Below are positions 40,801-51,888 of a DNA stretch of 64,000 bases, in pieces. The notes below the pieces were generated by a model. The model ran no database searches. It saw only the letters and a list, made by a program, of their open reading frames with translations, and had not been told where the DNA came from. This stretch comes from Anaspis maculata. Lineage: Eukaryota > Arthropoda > Insecta > Coleoptera > Scraptiidae. The stretch's first letter is position 1. The number at the start of each line of letters is the position of its first letter. A program made the translations under genes and the position numbers. The stretch covers positions 9,393,420-9,457,419 of the forward strand of contig OX421965.1 in the NCBI GenBank assembly GCA_949128115.1, in the 5' to 3' direction.

Positions 40801-43800
40801 TTTATGTATTTTGGTCAAAACTTTGATAGGTCATAACTTTGGAGCAAACGAATGGAATCGAATGAAATTTGACAGGAAATGTCTCTTACCACGAACAATC
40901 ACAATGACCAACAAGGCATGAAAAAATCCAGGGCCGGACTAAAAAAAATGGCCCCCATCAATTCTTGGGGCAAAAAAGCCATTTTCGCATCGGAAAGTTA
41001 AAAAAATGCCATTGTATTTGGAAAGTTGAGAAAAAATGCTACAGAATCAGCTATCCAATACGAACGGCACACCTCAGTAGGTTTAGTAAAAAAATAAAAT
41101 AAAAAAAATTAAAAATTTTAATGGCGATATTTTCTGAATGATTTGAGATAATTCATCGCAATTAGTACTTTTCAAACAGGAAACGAGCAACATTTGAATA
41201 AAAAATCAAAACTCCTAACAATAGGTGATAAATACATTACATGTTATTAACAAATGGTTTTCAAAATACCCTCCCCCAACTTCGACGCATTTTCCACATC
41301 TCGTCACTAAATGTCTAGTGGCTTTTCGAATGGTTGGTGTATTGTTCCGCGTTTCATCAGCAACTGCAATGATCTTTTCTCTACAATCCTTCCTGGTATT
41401 CATTTCCGTCTTGTAGACCTCTAGATCTTTCATGCGGCCCCATACATAGTAATCTAGGACTGTGAGATCAGGAGATCTGGGAGCCAGGAATGAGGACCCC
41501 CGCGACCAATCCAGCGATGGGGGTATTCTGCATCCAAGTATTCTCTGGCGTTTGATGGGAAATTAAGACAGTGCTCCAATTGCATTCTGATGTAGAATTG
41601 TTCTTCTTGCTAATCATAAATCTCCATAATTATGTGCCTGTTGTTTCGGGGCCTGTTCAAATTGCCATATTTTGGGAAGTAGAGCAACTGCAGACACCGG
41701 CACCTCTCTAATTGAAGCTTAGATTTAGGGCTTATTTCCACAAAAAAAGAATTGTATTGGTTGAACGGTTTCTGAAAAAATCACGCCGAGATGTTTCAGC
41801 TGGGATGCACTGTCTTGGGTATTGAAGTAAAAAATTAAAAAGGACCTACCTTGTGACGTCCAGCGCCGTGAGATGGAGAGAACGCTCTCTGTGCATGGTC
41901 CGCTGATGTCCAGCGCGTCACGGTAGGGTAGGTTGTGGGTTGAAAAATGGAGTGATACACAATAACAATAATGAGAAGTCCGAAATCGCCCTCGCACAAC
42001 GCGGGTGGCGAAACGGAACCGAGGAGAAACAAAAAAAAATGAAGAGAACCTTCAAAACTGAAACTAAAAAATTCCCACTTATGGGCACACGAAAACCCTC
42101 ATGCCACGGTACAAAAGAACTCTCAGCGGAGGTTTTCACTGAATTTGTGGTGCGGAGTGGTTGACGACACTTTAATTGGGCTACATTTCTTTGAGAAACG
42201 GCTGACGGGGGAAGGCTATCTAAACTTCCTCCAAAATGTTTTGCCTATTTTCAACAAAATGGGGCACCGCCTCATTTTTCATTAAACGTCAGAGAACACG
42301 TGTACGCAGAGTACCCCCATGGCTGGATTGGTCGCGGGGGTCCTCATTCCTGGCTCCCAGATCTCCTGATCTCACAGTCCTAGATTACTATGTATGGGGC
42401 CGCATAAAAGATCTAGAGGTCTACAAGACGGAAATGAATACCAGGAAGGATTGTAGAGAAAAGATCATTTCAGTTGCTGATGAAACGCGGAACAATACAC
42501 CAACCATTCGAAAAGCCACTAGACATTTAGTGACGAGATGTGGAAAATGCGTCGAAGTTGGGGGAGGGTATTTTGAAAACCATTTGTTAATAACATGTAA
42601 TGTATTTATCACCTATTGTTAGGAGTTTTGATTTTTTATTCAAATGTTGCTCGTTTCCTGTTTGAAAAGTACTAATTGCGATGAATTATCTCAAATCATT
42701 CAGAAAATATCGCCATTAAAATTTTTAATTTTTTTTATTTTATTTTTTTACTAAACCTACTGAGGTGTGCCGTTCGTATTGGATAGCTGATTCTGTAGCA
42801 TTTTTTCTCAACTTTCCAAATACAATGGCATTTTTTTAACTTTCCGATGCGAAAATGGCTTTTTTGCCCCAAGAATTGATGGGGGCCATTTTTTTTAGTC
42901 CGGCCCTGGATTTTTTCATGCCTTGTTGGTCATTGTGATTGTTCGTGGTAAGAGACATTTCCTGTCTAATTTCATTCGATTCCATTCGTTTGCTCCAAAG
43001 TTATGACCTATCAAAGTTTTGACCAAAATACATAAATCACCCTGTAACTTTGAAACGCAGGATCTTAGAAAAATTTCGAAGCCAGATCCGGATCCGCCTC
43101 AAAAAACTGGATCTATCCTTAAGCTATGTCGTATAAGTCATGAAACACCCTGTATAAATCGACATTTTCATAAATTTTTAAATATGTCAAAAGCAAACTT
43201 TTTCATATGATATTATTTTTTTTCAGGTTGATTTGACTCAAGCTACAGAAATTTGGTATACTTATCCCAGGCACAAAATTGGTGTTGACCTGTGTAATCA
43301 ACTATCAATTGAAAACAGTATGACGACGATAATAAGATTGAATGGGTTCCCATATTCATATTACAAGAGCAATAGCGTATTTAGCTTATGGCAAGTGGGG
43401 ACGTGCTGTAGGCGCAGTTTGATTCTCAGGGTGCAAATGGTAGGAATAGGAAAGAAATGAAAAAAGGCGGAAGAAAAAACGGACAGAAAGGAGGGAAAAA
43501 AGGCAAAAACATAACTATTGGTACATCACCGCACAAAAAACCCACGCGAAAATTCATTTAAAACTACATATTGGTATATTACCACGGGCTAGTTCATCTT
43601 TTTGAATCTTCTGCAAAATTTTTAATATTTTAATAATTCACATTATTTTTTGTGTAATATTGTTTTCTTGGGTGGGTTTGGATGTCGTGAGGGGAGGGGA
43701 AGATAACTTTAGCTTTAGCGTCTCCAAATTTCGAGAACCCCCTTAGGCCTTCTTCCACTCTCGTCGACATCGTGTCATATATTGTGGAAGGGAGGGAGCA

Positions 43801-46800
43801 ATTTATGTTTTGTCATAGGCTCAATTTACTCTATTTTGGCCACGGTTACAAGAGGAGGTACCTATGTACTTCTGAAAAATCCGTTATGCTGTTCAATTTT
43901 GGAGCTGTCTATTTGATTCCGGGGTAAATTTGACCCCGTTCAAGAAAAACCCATGTTTAAATTTTTGTGTGTAGGGATAGATACGCTGAGATATTTATAT
44001 TGTAAAGCGTATTATTCTTGGTGTATCCTGAAAATTTGGTTCAAATCGGCCAGAGCGTCTAGAAGCTACAGCACAGCTATTCAAAATAGTAGGCGCTATA
44101 AATGTGTGCCTTTCCCAGTAGTTTAGACCGGGAAAGGCAATTTCGCAATTTTGGAAAATTCGTAGCGCCCGATCTGGATATTGTGGAAAACTCCGACTGC
44201 TAAAAATGTTCTTTTTTTTTATTGTCTTGCCTTATGCCAAATTTGATTCAAATCCATTAGGTAGTTTTCAAGTTATTAAATAAACTCTGTTATTTAGTTA
44301 CTTTCAACAAATGACAGATGGATCATTATTTTTACCTATTATAAATACAGTTTTTCAAGGGCTTTCAAATGACATACCGCACGTTGAGTTCCGCGAGAAA
44401 TAGCTGTTGTAATAAATAAAATCTTTCTCTCAGTATGAGTTACGTTTGGCGGTAGTCCAAGTTGCTCAGTTGGATTTGGAGTCATTTCATTTTATTCATT
44501 AGTTGGAATCCGAATAACTATTTCCACAAATGGCCATAGGAAAACTATCTACGTTTTAGTAGGTGGTAGATTCATTACTGGCGGACATCAGGATTGCATG
44601 AAATGCAACAAGTTGAGCCATCTAGTAAATCAATAACAGACACGAGGTTTGTTGATGATTAATTCGAATGGAAAGCGCCACAACACAAATTACAAATTAA
44701 TTTAATACTTGAGCAATGCTTATTACTTTTGGGCAGCCTTGATTTTTAGCAAGTAGGTAATTATGTAGGAGTTATATCCAAAGTTGAGGCACATCATACA
44801 CGTTAAGGTACGGATAAAGATGAACTGTTACGGAACATAACGGCGAGCTCTTGACGAGGGGGTGGGAAAAAAAACGATAGTCTTCCTGTCTAGAAAGCAG
44901 TCTTGTCCCCATTCTAGACTATGGCCCGTGCACTACTGACCCGGCAGCTCAAAATCGGGACAGTTCGGCATCGGGATAGCATAAGATAACAGAAGCGACG
45001 AGGGTATTCTCGATCAACACGAGCTGCTGCTGAATCTTTACCTGTACATTACCTTTTGCAGGTGCTGGCAATTTTCACTGTTCGACATGAGGATCGCATG
45101 AAGTTAAAAGAGTATACAATTCATCCAACAACAGGGGTTTCACTTTTATTAAATGCACGGCATTGTCGGACTAGGCCATCGAAAGCGAAAGGTCAGCGGG
45201 CAAAACCGGAATTTAGTTTGAGAAAGAGTTGAAATTGGAAAACTCCGGAGTATTCAATATTATCGTTAAAAATCTTTTTGGAAATCCCCGAAACGTACCT
45301 ACCGAAATTTAATAATAATAATAATAATCACTTAGGCACTTTTGAGTATTTTCCTTCCCAGTATGTGCAAACTAGGCCGAAGTTTTTTGATAAAATTTGC
45401 AAAATGCTGATCTCAATAGTACTCACTAGCAATGAGCAAAAGCTAACTACCGACATGGTATCAAAAAACTGAGAAATTTGGATTTGATGGTACGATTATT
45501 GATTATTACGAGGTAATTCACCAAAGTACTTGAATTATTTCCAAATTTACTTGGGAAATATGCATTTATCAAGTTTATTACCTTTCCGGTAAATTTCAAA
45601 AGTGATTCACTACCATGTAGTGCAAGAAAGATAGATTTCAACCTCGGAAAAAATATGGACGTCCTGAAAATTTGATATTTTGTTCAGAATTGAGTGCTCT
45701 ACAACATATCCAAAATCGCCAAAAATCGCACCCGGGGGTTTTGAGTTATTGGAGGGGGGGTAAAAAATTGCAGGTAAAAATGGAGGGGATGGAACCCGTC
45801 AATCCATTGGATGCGAATACATTATAGTTCGACGTATCATATCCCATTGATACTATTTTGGCACAAAAAGTGTCCATCATTGTTGAAGGGGAGTAGTGGG
45901 GGGGCGAAGCTCTGCTAGGTGGTCCATTTTGTTTTTCTGGCCATGTCGAACCGATCACGACAAGTTTGGTATCTTTTCCGACTAAATTCAATCTTTTGAA
46001 CTCATATTCGATGTGTAAATTCGGATGAAAACAAGTTTGGACAAGTTAACTTGAGAAAACTTGTTTTTTCTTTGACAATTTTGACGAATTTTTGTTTTAC
46101 TGTTGGAGGCGTTCATTTCTAGAAAATTTTCAGGGACCATTAAATTGAAGTGTATTCTCCACAAAAATCATGCACTCAATGTTTAATTTTGTTTCTCGAG
46201 TTTAAAAAATTGATTTGAACTTGAGCCGGCGCGGCGCGTCGTCTACTACTGACCAGAACACTACAGCATGCACCTTTAAATGAAAACACCTCAAACTGTT
46301 GAAGAAATAACAACTCATCTTTGAAAATTGGAGGATCTGTGAAGAATTCAATTTCATATAACATAAACAAAATCGCCATGAATCGCACTGCAGGGTTTTG
46401 AGTTATTTAAGTGGAGAGGTAACAGTTCATAGAGTATGAATCCTGTCAAAGTGTTATCCTCATCCTCGAATAACGCGAAATCCTGCATTGCGATTTATGG
46501 CGATTTTGTTCATGTTATAGGGAATTCACAAATCCTCCAATTTTCAAAGATAAGTTGTTATTTCTTCAATAGTTTGAGGTGTTTTCATTTAAAGGTGCAT
46601 GCTGTAGTGTTCTGGTCAGTAGTAGACGACACGCCGTGCCGGCTCAAGTTCAAATCGATTTTTTAAACTCGAGAAACAATATTATACATCGAGTGGATGA
46701 TTTTTGTGGAGAATACACTTCAATTTAATGGTCCCTGAAAATTTTCTAAAAATGAACACCTCCAACAGTAAAACAAAAATTCGTCAAAATTGTCAAAGAA

Positions 46801-49285
46801 AAAACAAGTTTTCTCAAGTTAACTTGTTCAAACTTGTTTTCATTCGAATTTACACATCGGATACGAGTTCACGAGATTGAATCTAGTCGGAAAAGATACC
46901 AAACTTGTCGTGATCGGTTCTACCTGTCCGGAAAAACAAAATGGACCACCTAGCAGAGCTTCGCCCCCCCACTACTCCCCTTCAACAATGATGGACACTT
47001 TTTGTGCCAAAATGGTATCAAGGGGATATGGTACGTCGAACTATAATGTATTCGCATCCAATGGATTGACGGGTTCCATCCCCTCCATTTTTACCTGCAA
47101 TTTTTCACCCCCCCTCCAATAACTCAAAACCCTCGGGTGCGATTTTTGGCGATTTTGGATATGTTGTAGAACACTCAATTCTGAACAGAATATCAAATTT
47201 TCATGACGTCCATATTTATTCCGAGGTTTTGCCGATTTTTTTACTATTTTTCCTGTACTAATGGTGCTGCTACGAATTTGTGCTGGATACTTTTATAATT
47301 GAGAGACGATTCATAAAATATTTATACAATCCAAAATGCTACGAGCGACGATTCCTGTGCACTCTGGTAAACACGCGATATTTCTAGACTCTTCCTCAGC
47401 CGCAGTGTACAAATGCGCGGAGCTCTGCACATTTCTAGAGTATACGTGATGACATTGAAATACATGGAGACACCAACGCCTGATCAAGACACATCTGTCC
47501 ATTTGGCGGCGGCGCCGGCTCTAGAGCACGGCAGAATTATACGGGAAATGTGTGGGATTATTCGGGAGTCGCCTAGAAAATCGTATGCCGGGTCACTGTC
47601 GAGTTTGCTGGAAGATGATGGAAAGTTCGGGAACACTATTCGGAGGCCTATATAAGGCATCAACCGTCAGCTCACGGGCAGTTATGAATTGGAATGCGGA
47701 GTGGTAGCAAGCGGATTAAAAGCGAGTAGTAATCACAGTGATATTCCTGGGTAAATAATTGTTGGCGTGTATTTTATTGTAGTACGCAGTAATAAACAGT
47801 GTGTTTTAAAACGATCGCCTCCAGTATATTCGAATTTGAACCCGTACGCGAAATACGCAACAATAAGTTTAAACGCACACTGTTCATTGCTGCGTACCTA
47901 CTACTAAATACACGCCAAATAAATTACCACACTTAGATACCGCTTTGCTTAACTTTGCCGTTATGTACTCGCTGTAGCTGTGAATCGAAAGCTCGTGTCG
48001 GTCGGCTCATCTGCGTTTATATACTCGAGTGTTATCTTAGGGAACATGCCAGGCGTCCTCTGGTATATTTCAGCTTTGACCGCCAGTACTTTCGTGTTTT
48101 CGCTGCGGCGCATCGCACCTCCACCATTTATGCAGATGTGTCCTACCCGCGTGTCTTGATCTCCAACGTCCTCGAGTCGTCCGAAACCACACCGCCTCGA
48201 ATAGTAATAATAATTTATTGTCTTCACCTGTGCATGCATGCAGGTATACAAAAGGCATTTCTAATTCTGCAAAAGAAAAGGAAAAATAGAAGAAGAATAA
48301 ATAATGTGATAGTTTTACATTGCTCTGCTTGCTAGAATGCTAGCAAGCATGCTAGCATCCTATGCTAGGTGTCCGCGGATTCTCTTCGTTTTTCTTTTTC
48401 AGCCACAACTTACTGGATCAGTGATTCTCATTCAATATACTCAAGACAGATCATTATTTGGTTGGAAATGAAGATTTATGGGACAGCTAACTTTCGATCA
48501 CTGGATGACTAATCAGAAAATTCTTTTCTTCCAGCAACTTCAGCAACTACCGCGAACGCTTCAGCATGCCCGGTGGCGTCGACTCCCTTATGTACAGCGT
48601 GAACGTCGGCCCCATGCACATCATCTCCATTTCCACTGAAGTCTACTACTTCCTCAACTACGGCCTCAAACAACTGGTCTTCCAGTACGACTGGCTGGAA
48701 GAGGATTTGATCAAAGCCAACCTGCCGGAAAACCGCGTGAAACAGCCGTGGATCGTTGTGATGGGCCACCGTCCGATGTACTGCAGCAACCTCAACACCG
48801 ACGACTGCACCCACCACGAGACCCTCACCAGGGTCGGCCTGCCGTTCCTGCACTTTTTCGGCCTCGAAGACTTGCTGTACAACTACGGCGTCGACTTGGA
48901 AATTTGGGCCCACGAGCACTCTTACGAACGCCTGTGGCCCATTTACGATTACCAGGTGTACAACGGCAGCCTGGCGGAGCCGTATGTGAACCCGGGGGCG
49001 CCCGTCCACATCGTGACCGGCTCGGCCGGATGCAAAGAGGGGCGGGAGAATTTCACGAACACCAGACCGCCTTGGTCGGCGTTGATCAGTCAGGACTATG
49101 GATACACCAGGCTGAAGGCTTACAACCGCACCCATATTTATTTGGAGCAGGTTTCTGATGACAAAGGCGGCGCCATAATCGACTCGTTTTGGATCGTCAA
49201 AGACCACCACGGGCCATACGAGTACTCAAAGATGGACTGGGCCAGGATGGACGGTTTGCGATTGAAGAACTTGGAACGCTCCTAG
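37861..49285 (+). CDS. ACP7: Acid phosphatase type 7 (purple acid phosphatase family), four exons, 449 aa
   Basis: Exons 37861-38152, 38204-38412, 38467-38564 and 48535-49285, all GT-AG and phase-consistent (QY-M-YHCGS, MDS-ENAAVGD, HEEQ-Y-NFSNY). A signal peptide (about residues 1-16) precedes a fibronectin-like N domain and a metallophosphoesterase domain. Metal-ligand motifs are GDMG (130-133), GDFAYD (159-164), GNHE (194-197), GHRPMYCS (277-284) and AHEHSYER (325-332); all expected metal ligands are present. The family hydrolyses phosphomonoesters with a dinuclear iron-type centre, and the product should be secreted or lysosomal. Introns 1 and 2 (51 and 54 nt) are multiples of three without stops. 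Intron 3 is ~10 kb and filled with foldback elements. A poly(A) signal is at 49502. The gene diverges from NOM1 and converges on the CO2 receptor gene. Confidence 0.92.
38591..39207. repeat. 617-bp foldback, TACAGGGTGTTTCAC family, in phosphatase intron 3
   Basis: Ends TACAGGGTGTTTCACTTTTT and the complement ACACCCTGTA; subterminal CAATATTTTAGGAGACGGTAGAG is paired at the right. Same family as 5996-6367 and 53217-53562. Its centre carries another insertion (38881-39104). Confidence 0.8.
38881..39104. repeat. ~224-bp MITE inserted in the foldback at 38591
   Basis: Arms GCCTTATGAATAAAGATCAA ... GCAATTGCTTTTGCTT and the complement. Flanking CAATG on both sides fits a 5-bp target duplication; the two sister foldbacks (near 6269 and 53464) show the unoccupied site reading ATAATGCGTT. 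Confidence 0.75.
41225..41531 (-). pseudogene. Transposase C-terminal fragment, left arm
   Basis: Minus-strand copy of the transposase end: the APRSPDLTVLDYYVWG-type region, then KDLEVYKTEMNTRKDCREKI and CVEVGGGYFENHL. It differs from the right-arm copy by few substitutions (for example KIIAVAD against KIISVAD). There is no start or N-terminal domain. Confidence 0.8.
42094..42621 (+). pseudogene. Broken Tc1/mariner-superfamily transposase
   Basis: Transposase sequence runs through several frames: FSLNLWCGVVDDTLIGLHFF with LTGEGYLNFLQNVLP in one frame, YFQQNGAPPHFSLNVREH and WIGRGG in another, then APRSPDLTVLDYYVWG and the C terminus in a third. About 20 residues appear deleted after NVLP. 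The expected catalytic aspartate in FQQDGA is asparagine, whereas the one in SPDLT is kept. The frameshifts, deletion and catalytic change make it inactive. Confidence 0.8.
43155..45640. other. Gene-free stretch in phosphatase intron 3
   Basis: Contains a purine-rich tract (about 43448-43515), an inverted fragment of the (TG)n-repeat family at about 44190-44440 (AGTTTTTCAAGGGCTTTCAAATGACAT) and an (AAT)n run at about 45310-45328. No exon is recognised. Confidence 0.45.
45641..47227. repeat. 1.6-kb foldback F8 in phosphatase intron 3
   Basis: Starts ACCTCGGAAAAAATATGGACG and ends with the complement; arms of ~780 bp meet at about 46430. Identity is high over GATACCAAACTTGTCGTGAT and AGCAGAGCTTCGCCCCCCCA. 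An 81-codon frame is open in both arms, but the substitutions between them show no bias toward synonymous change, so it is not taken as a gene. Confidence 0.85.
47530..47871 (+). mobile_element. Candidate solo LTR or decayed promoter-bearing repeat
   Basis: Carries CCTATATAAGG at about 47647, a following TCAGCTCACGG initiator-like site, and AATAAA at about 47791, then ends near ACGCAACA. A TATA box, short R-like region and poly(A) signal in this order is LTR-like, but neither the left edge nor a target duplication could be fixed. Confidence 0.3.
47763..47921. repeat. Inverted repeat GGCGTGTATTTTATTGTAGT
   Basis: The left arm, GGCGTGTATTTTATTGTAGT followed by ACGCAGTAATAAACAGTGTG, pairs with CACACTGTTCATTGCTGCGT followed by ACCTACTACTAAATACACGCC; the arms are about 48 bp with a ~65-bp loop. 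It overlaps the 3' end of the LTR-like segment. Confidence 0.6.
47922..48534. other. Gene-free 3' end of phosphatase intron 3
   Basis: No recognisable feature except a short run of GCTAGCAAGCATGCTAGCAT near 48337; it ends in the acceptor TTCTTCCAG. Confidence 0.45.
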
Positions 49286-50520
49286 AGTTTCTTGCCAGTA
49301 AGTCTGCGAATTTGTGATAATTTCTGTAGGTAGGTACATACGTATTTGGATTAATAGCAAAAATAATGCACATATTGTAAATTCTTTTTAATTATACATA
49401 GGACGCAATAATACGATATCAATAATTATTAGGATTATTACTAGTGCCAGCACTGCAGAGCAAGTTCTGAACTGTGAGTATTATGCAATTCCAAAGATTT
49501 CAATAAATGAACATAAAACATAATACATAGTTTTGAATTTTGGTGCTCTTCAAATCTCTGTCGAGAGTCACTTGATGCGTTTGACAGCTTTTCGGAAAGG
49601 GACTTGAGTTTAGGTTATTAAAAAATCTAGTGGCCTGTCGAGGTCCATGTGCACACAGAACGAAAATAAAAAATTGCCCTTTGCGAAATAAAAATTTGAA
49701 AAAAGACCAGACGCCGCGATCAAACATCTAATCTATACATACATATGGCACCATGAGATACCGCCTGCGCTACCACAGTGCCACACATGCATCACGTAAT
49801 TATATGGTGAGTAGATGCGGTTTTCAGAGCTCGCCTAAGCACTCGGAGTACTCCACCCCTTCATAGAGACTGGTCCACATGAGCACCTAGAACGATTTAT
49901 TGTTGTGACGCTTTGAAAATCTGACTTCCAGTTCTCTTCGAGTGATCGTTCGTATTTTACATGCTATGCGACACATGGCGGCGCGTCTTGCATTTATCAA
50001 GCATTCCAACTTAAACCAAGAAGCTTGTTTTCAAGGCGAAAATCCGTCCCCAGCGGAGATCGAACCCGCGACCTCTGGAGTGGTAGTCGAACGCGCTAAC
50101 TACCACACCACAAGCTCCTCGAAAAAAAGGATGTTTAACAATTTTTACCCCATATTTTCGATCACTCAAATCGCTCCTACTGCTGGAACTGCAGTGTTGC
50201 TGAAGATCTGTCTTCCATTTGTTCAATTTTTGTTGTTAGTCCAAAATTTTTGGAACAGCAGGCAAAAATGAAACCCAGGCGGATTTTTTTGTATAAGCTA
50301 GGTAAAGCATTTAGTTCAACATAGTAAAAATTCACATGTGGCCTTAGAAAGAGCTCGAGGAACAGTTTTTTGAGTTCATCTCGTGAACGATGGCACTTGG
50401 CGCTTCATGAAAAACGGTTGGAAATTTAATTTTCCACAAGAACAATCCTTACACATTTATCACCAGTCCACTCAGGTGAATATACATTGTAGGTACCAAA
50501 ATACATGTAAGGTAAGTAAA
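49286..50520. other. Phosphatase 3' UTR and intergenic stretch with one SINE
   Basis: AATAAA at 49502-49507 is the likely phosphatase poly(A) signal (~220 nt of 3' UTR). A SINE lies at 49925-50122. Nothing else is recognised. Confidence 0.5.
49925..50122 (-). mobile_element. tRNA-derived SINE (family 2)
   Basis: On the minus strand: GAGGAGCTTGTGGTGTGGTA then GTTAGCGCG (A-box region, about 50093-50111) and GGGTTCGATCTCC (B box, 50055-50067), followed by GACGGATTTTCGCCTTGAAA. The acceptor ends do not pair, so it is a tRNA-derived pol III element and not a tRNA. The 3' boundary is approximate. Confidence 0.7.
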
Positions 50521-51554
50521 CTGCGCAACAAATATGTTGTCGCAAGGGAAAAATTGGCCCACAATATCTTTTGAACGACACAGACCATTTCGATTTTGTT
50601 TTGACGGTTAGTGAGATCAGTCTTTCCGTTATTCAGCTTCAGAAGTTTAAGATCAGGAAGCTTCATGTGAAATATCTACAGGGTGAAATGTAAAACAGTG
50701 CAAAATTTTAGCAAATTCAACGGACTCCTGTTTTCAGAATAACTTTTTCATCTTAAATGTCAATGAAAGGACCATAGATCGTGATGTTTTGGCTTGCGCC
50801 CAGTTTTGAAATTTTTGGAATCGGAACTCTGGTTCTAACTTTATGATTTTTTTCTCTTGGATGCTGATTTATCCTATCGCTACAAGGAAGACTATGTTAG
50901 CCTAGGGAGCCTGTCATCATCAAAAACTAAAATTTACCATCAGCATCAAGTTCAGGAGGTCACAATCACAAAGAAAGCTTGTTTCAATTGTGAAAATCTG
51001 ATCAAATTCAATTTTTAGGGAAAACACCTGTGTCGCCCATTTTAAATGGGCCCCTTTTTTGAAGCTTTGAGCAAGGTATTCCAGATGGTCTGCGAGTCAA
51101 GTTGCTGAGAACTGTTTAAGCAACAATATTCGTGAATTACAACCTCCCATCATCAGAGGAACATAGTCTTCTTTGTGGCGATAGGATAAATCAGCACCCT
51201 CCAATAGAAAAAAATCATAAAGTCAGAACTAGACTTCCGATTTCAAAAATTTCAAAACTGGGCGCAAGCTAAAACATAACGCTTTATAATCCTTTCATTT
51301 GCAGTTGAGAAAAAAAACTACTCTGAAAATGGGGGTCCGTTGAATTTGCTGGAATTTTGTACTGTTTTACATTTCACCCTGTAGATATTTTACATGGAGC
51401 TTCCTGATCTTCACCTCTTGAAGGTGAATAACGGAAAGACTGAGCTCGCTAACCGTCAAAACAAAATCAAAATGGTTTGTGTCATTCAAAAGTTATTGTG
51501 GTCCAAACTCGGTCCAATTTTTCCCTGGCGACAAACATATTATTTGTTGCGCAG
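50521..51554. repeat. 1.03-kb foldback F1, intact copy
   Basis: CTGCGCAACAAATATGTTGT at the left and its complement at the right, with the same internal order as 18544-20807 but without the nested 1.2-kb insertion. The ends extend as TAAACTGCGC / GCGCAGTTTA. It lies between the convergent phosphatase and CO2-receptor genes. Confidence 0.85.
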
Positions 51555-51833
51555 TTTATAATGAAGATTATGATCAATACTCTGGATGCTCAAGTGCTAG
51601 AAACTGTATGAACCTTGAATTTTATGTTGTGAGATGGCACTTGGTATGGATGTTAGTCGTTGAACAATTCTCTTTCGTTTGACACTTGTAGACATCAGCA
51701 CCAATCGTGCCAGCGGCATATACAATATACAAGGTGAAAAAGGAATAAAAAGTTGAACATTTGTACCTATTTCAAGAACGTTCATTATTTGAAGTAGTCA
51801 TGGTAGAACCAAAATAGACAAACAAACAAGAAT

Positions 51834-51839
51834 TTTATT
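51834..51839 (-). terminator. Poly(A) signal of the CO2 receptor gene
   Basis: AATAAA on the minus strand, 50 nt after the receptor stop codon. Confidence 0.6.
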
Positions 51840-51888
51840 GTGCAAAAAACACCATCATTGTCAAGTTCCACTGATAAACTTGATGTTT

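Larger units (their letters stand above)
40683..43154. mobile_element. 2.5-kb palindromic Tc1/mariner-type element F5
   Basis: Termini TACAGGGTGTTTCATGACTT and the complement; arms 40683-41532 and 42306-43154 (about 850 bp each) are close to identical in inverted orientation. Each arm carries the C-terminal part of a DDE transposase gene. The asymmetric centre (41533-42305) holds more transposase sequence on the plus strand. The structure looks like a mariner-like transposon whose 5' half was replaced by an inverted copy of its 3' half. TA flanks both ends. It lies in phosphatase intron 3. Confidence 0.85.

Noticed and set aside
45746..47122. An 81-codon ORF present in both arms of the 1.6-kb palindrome (minus 45991-45746, plus 46877-47122)
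   Set aside because: Of the eight base differences I counted between arms, five change the amino acid, so there is no sign of selection on protein; the duplicate is explained by the palindrome.
48509..49210. A 233-codon minus-strand ORF opposite the acid phosphatase
   Set aside because: It is an antisense frame of phosphatase exon 4, left open by the GC-rich third positions of that exon; no homology is recognisable.
50040..50122. tRNA gene on the minus strand
   Set aside because: Good A and B boxes but mismatched acceptor ends and a non-tRNA tail; classed as a SINE head.
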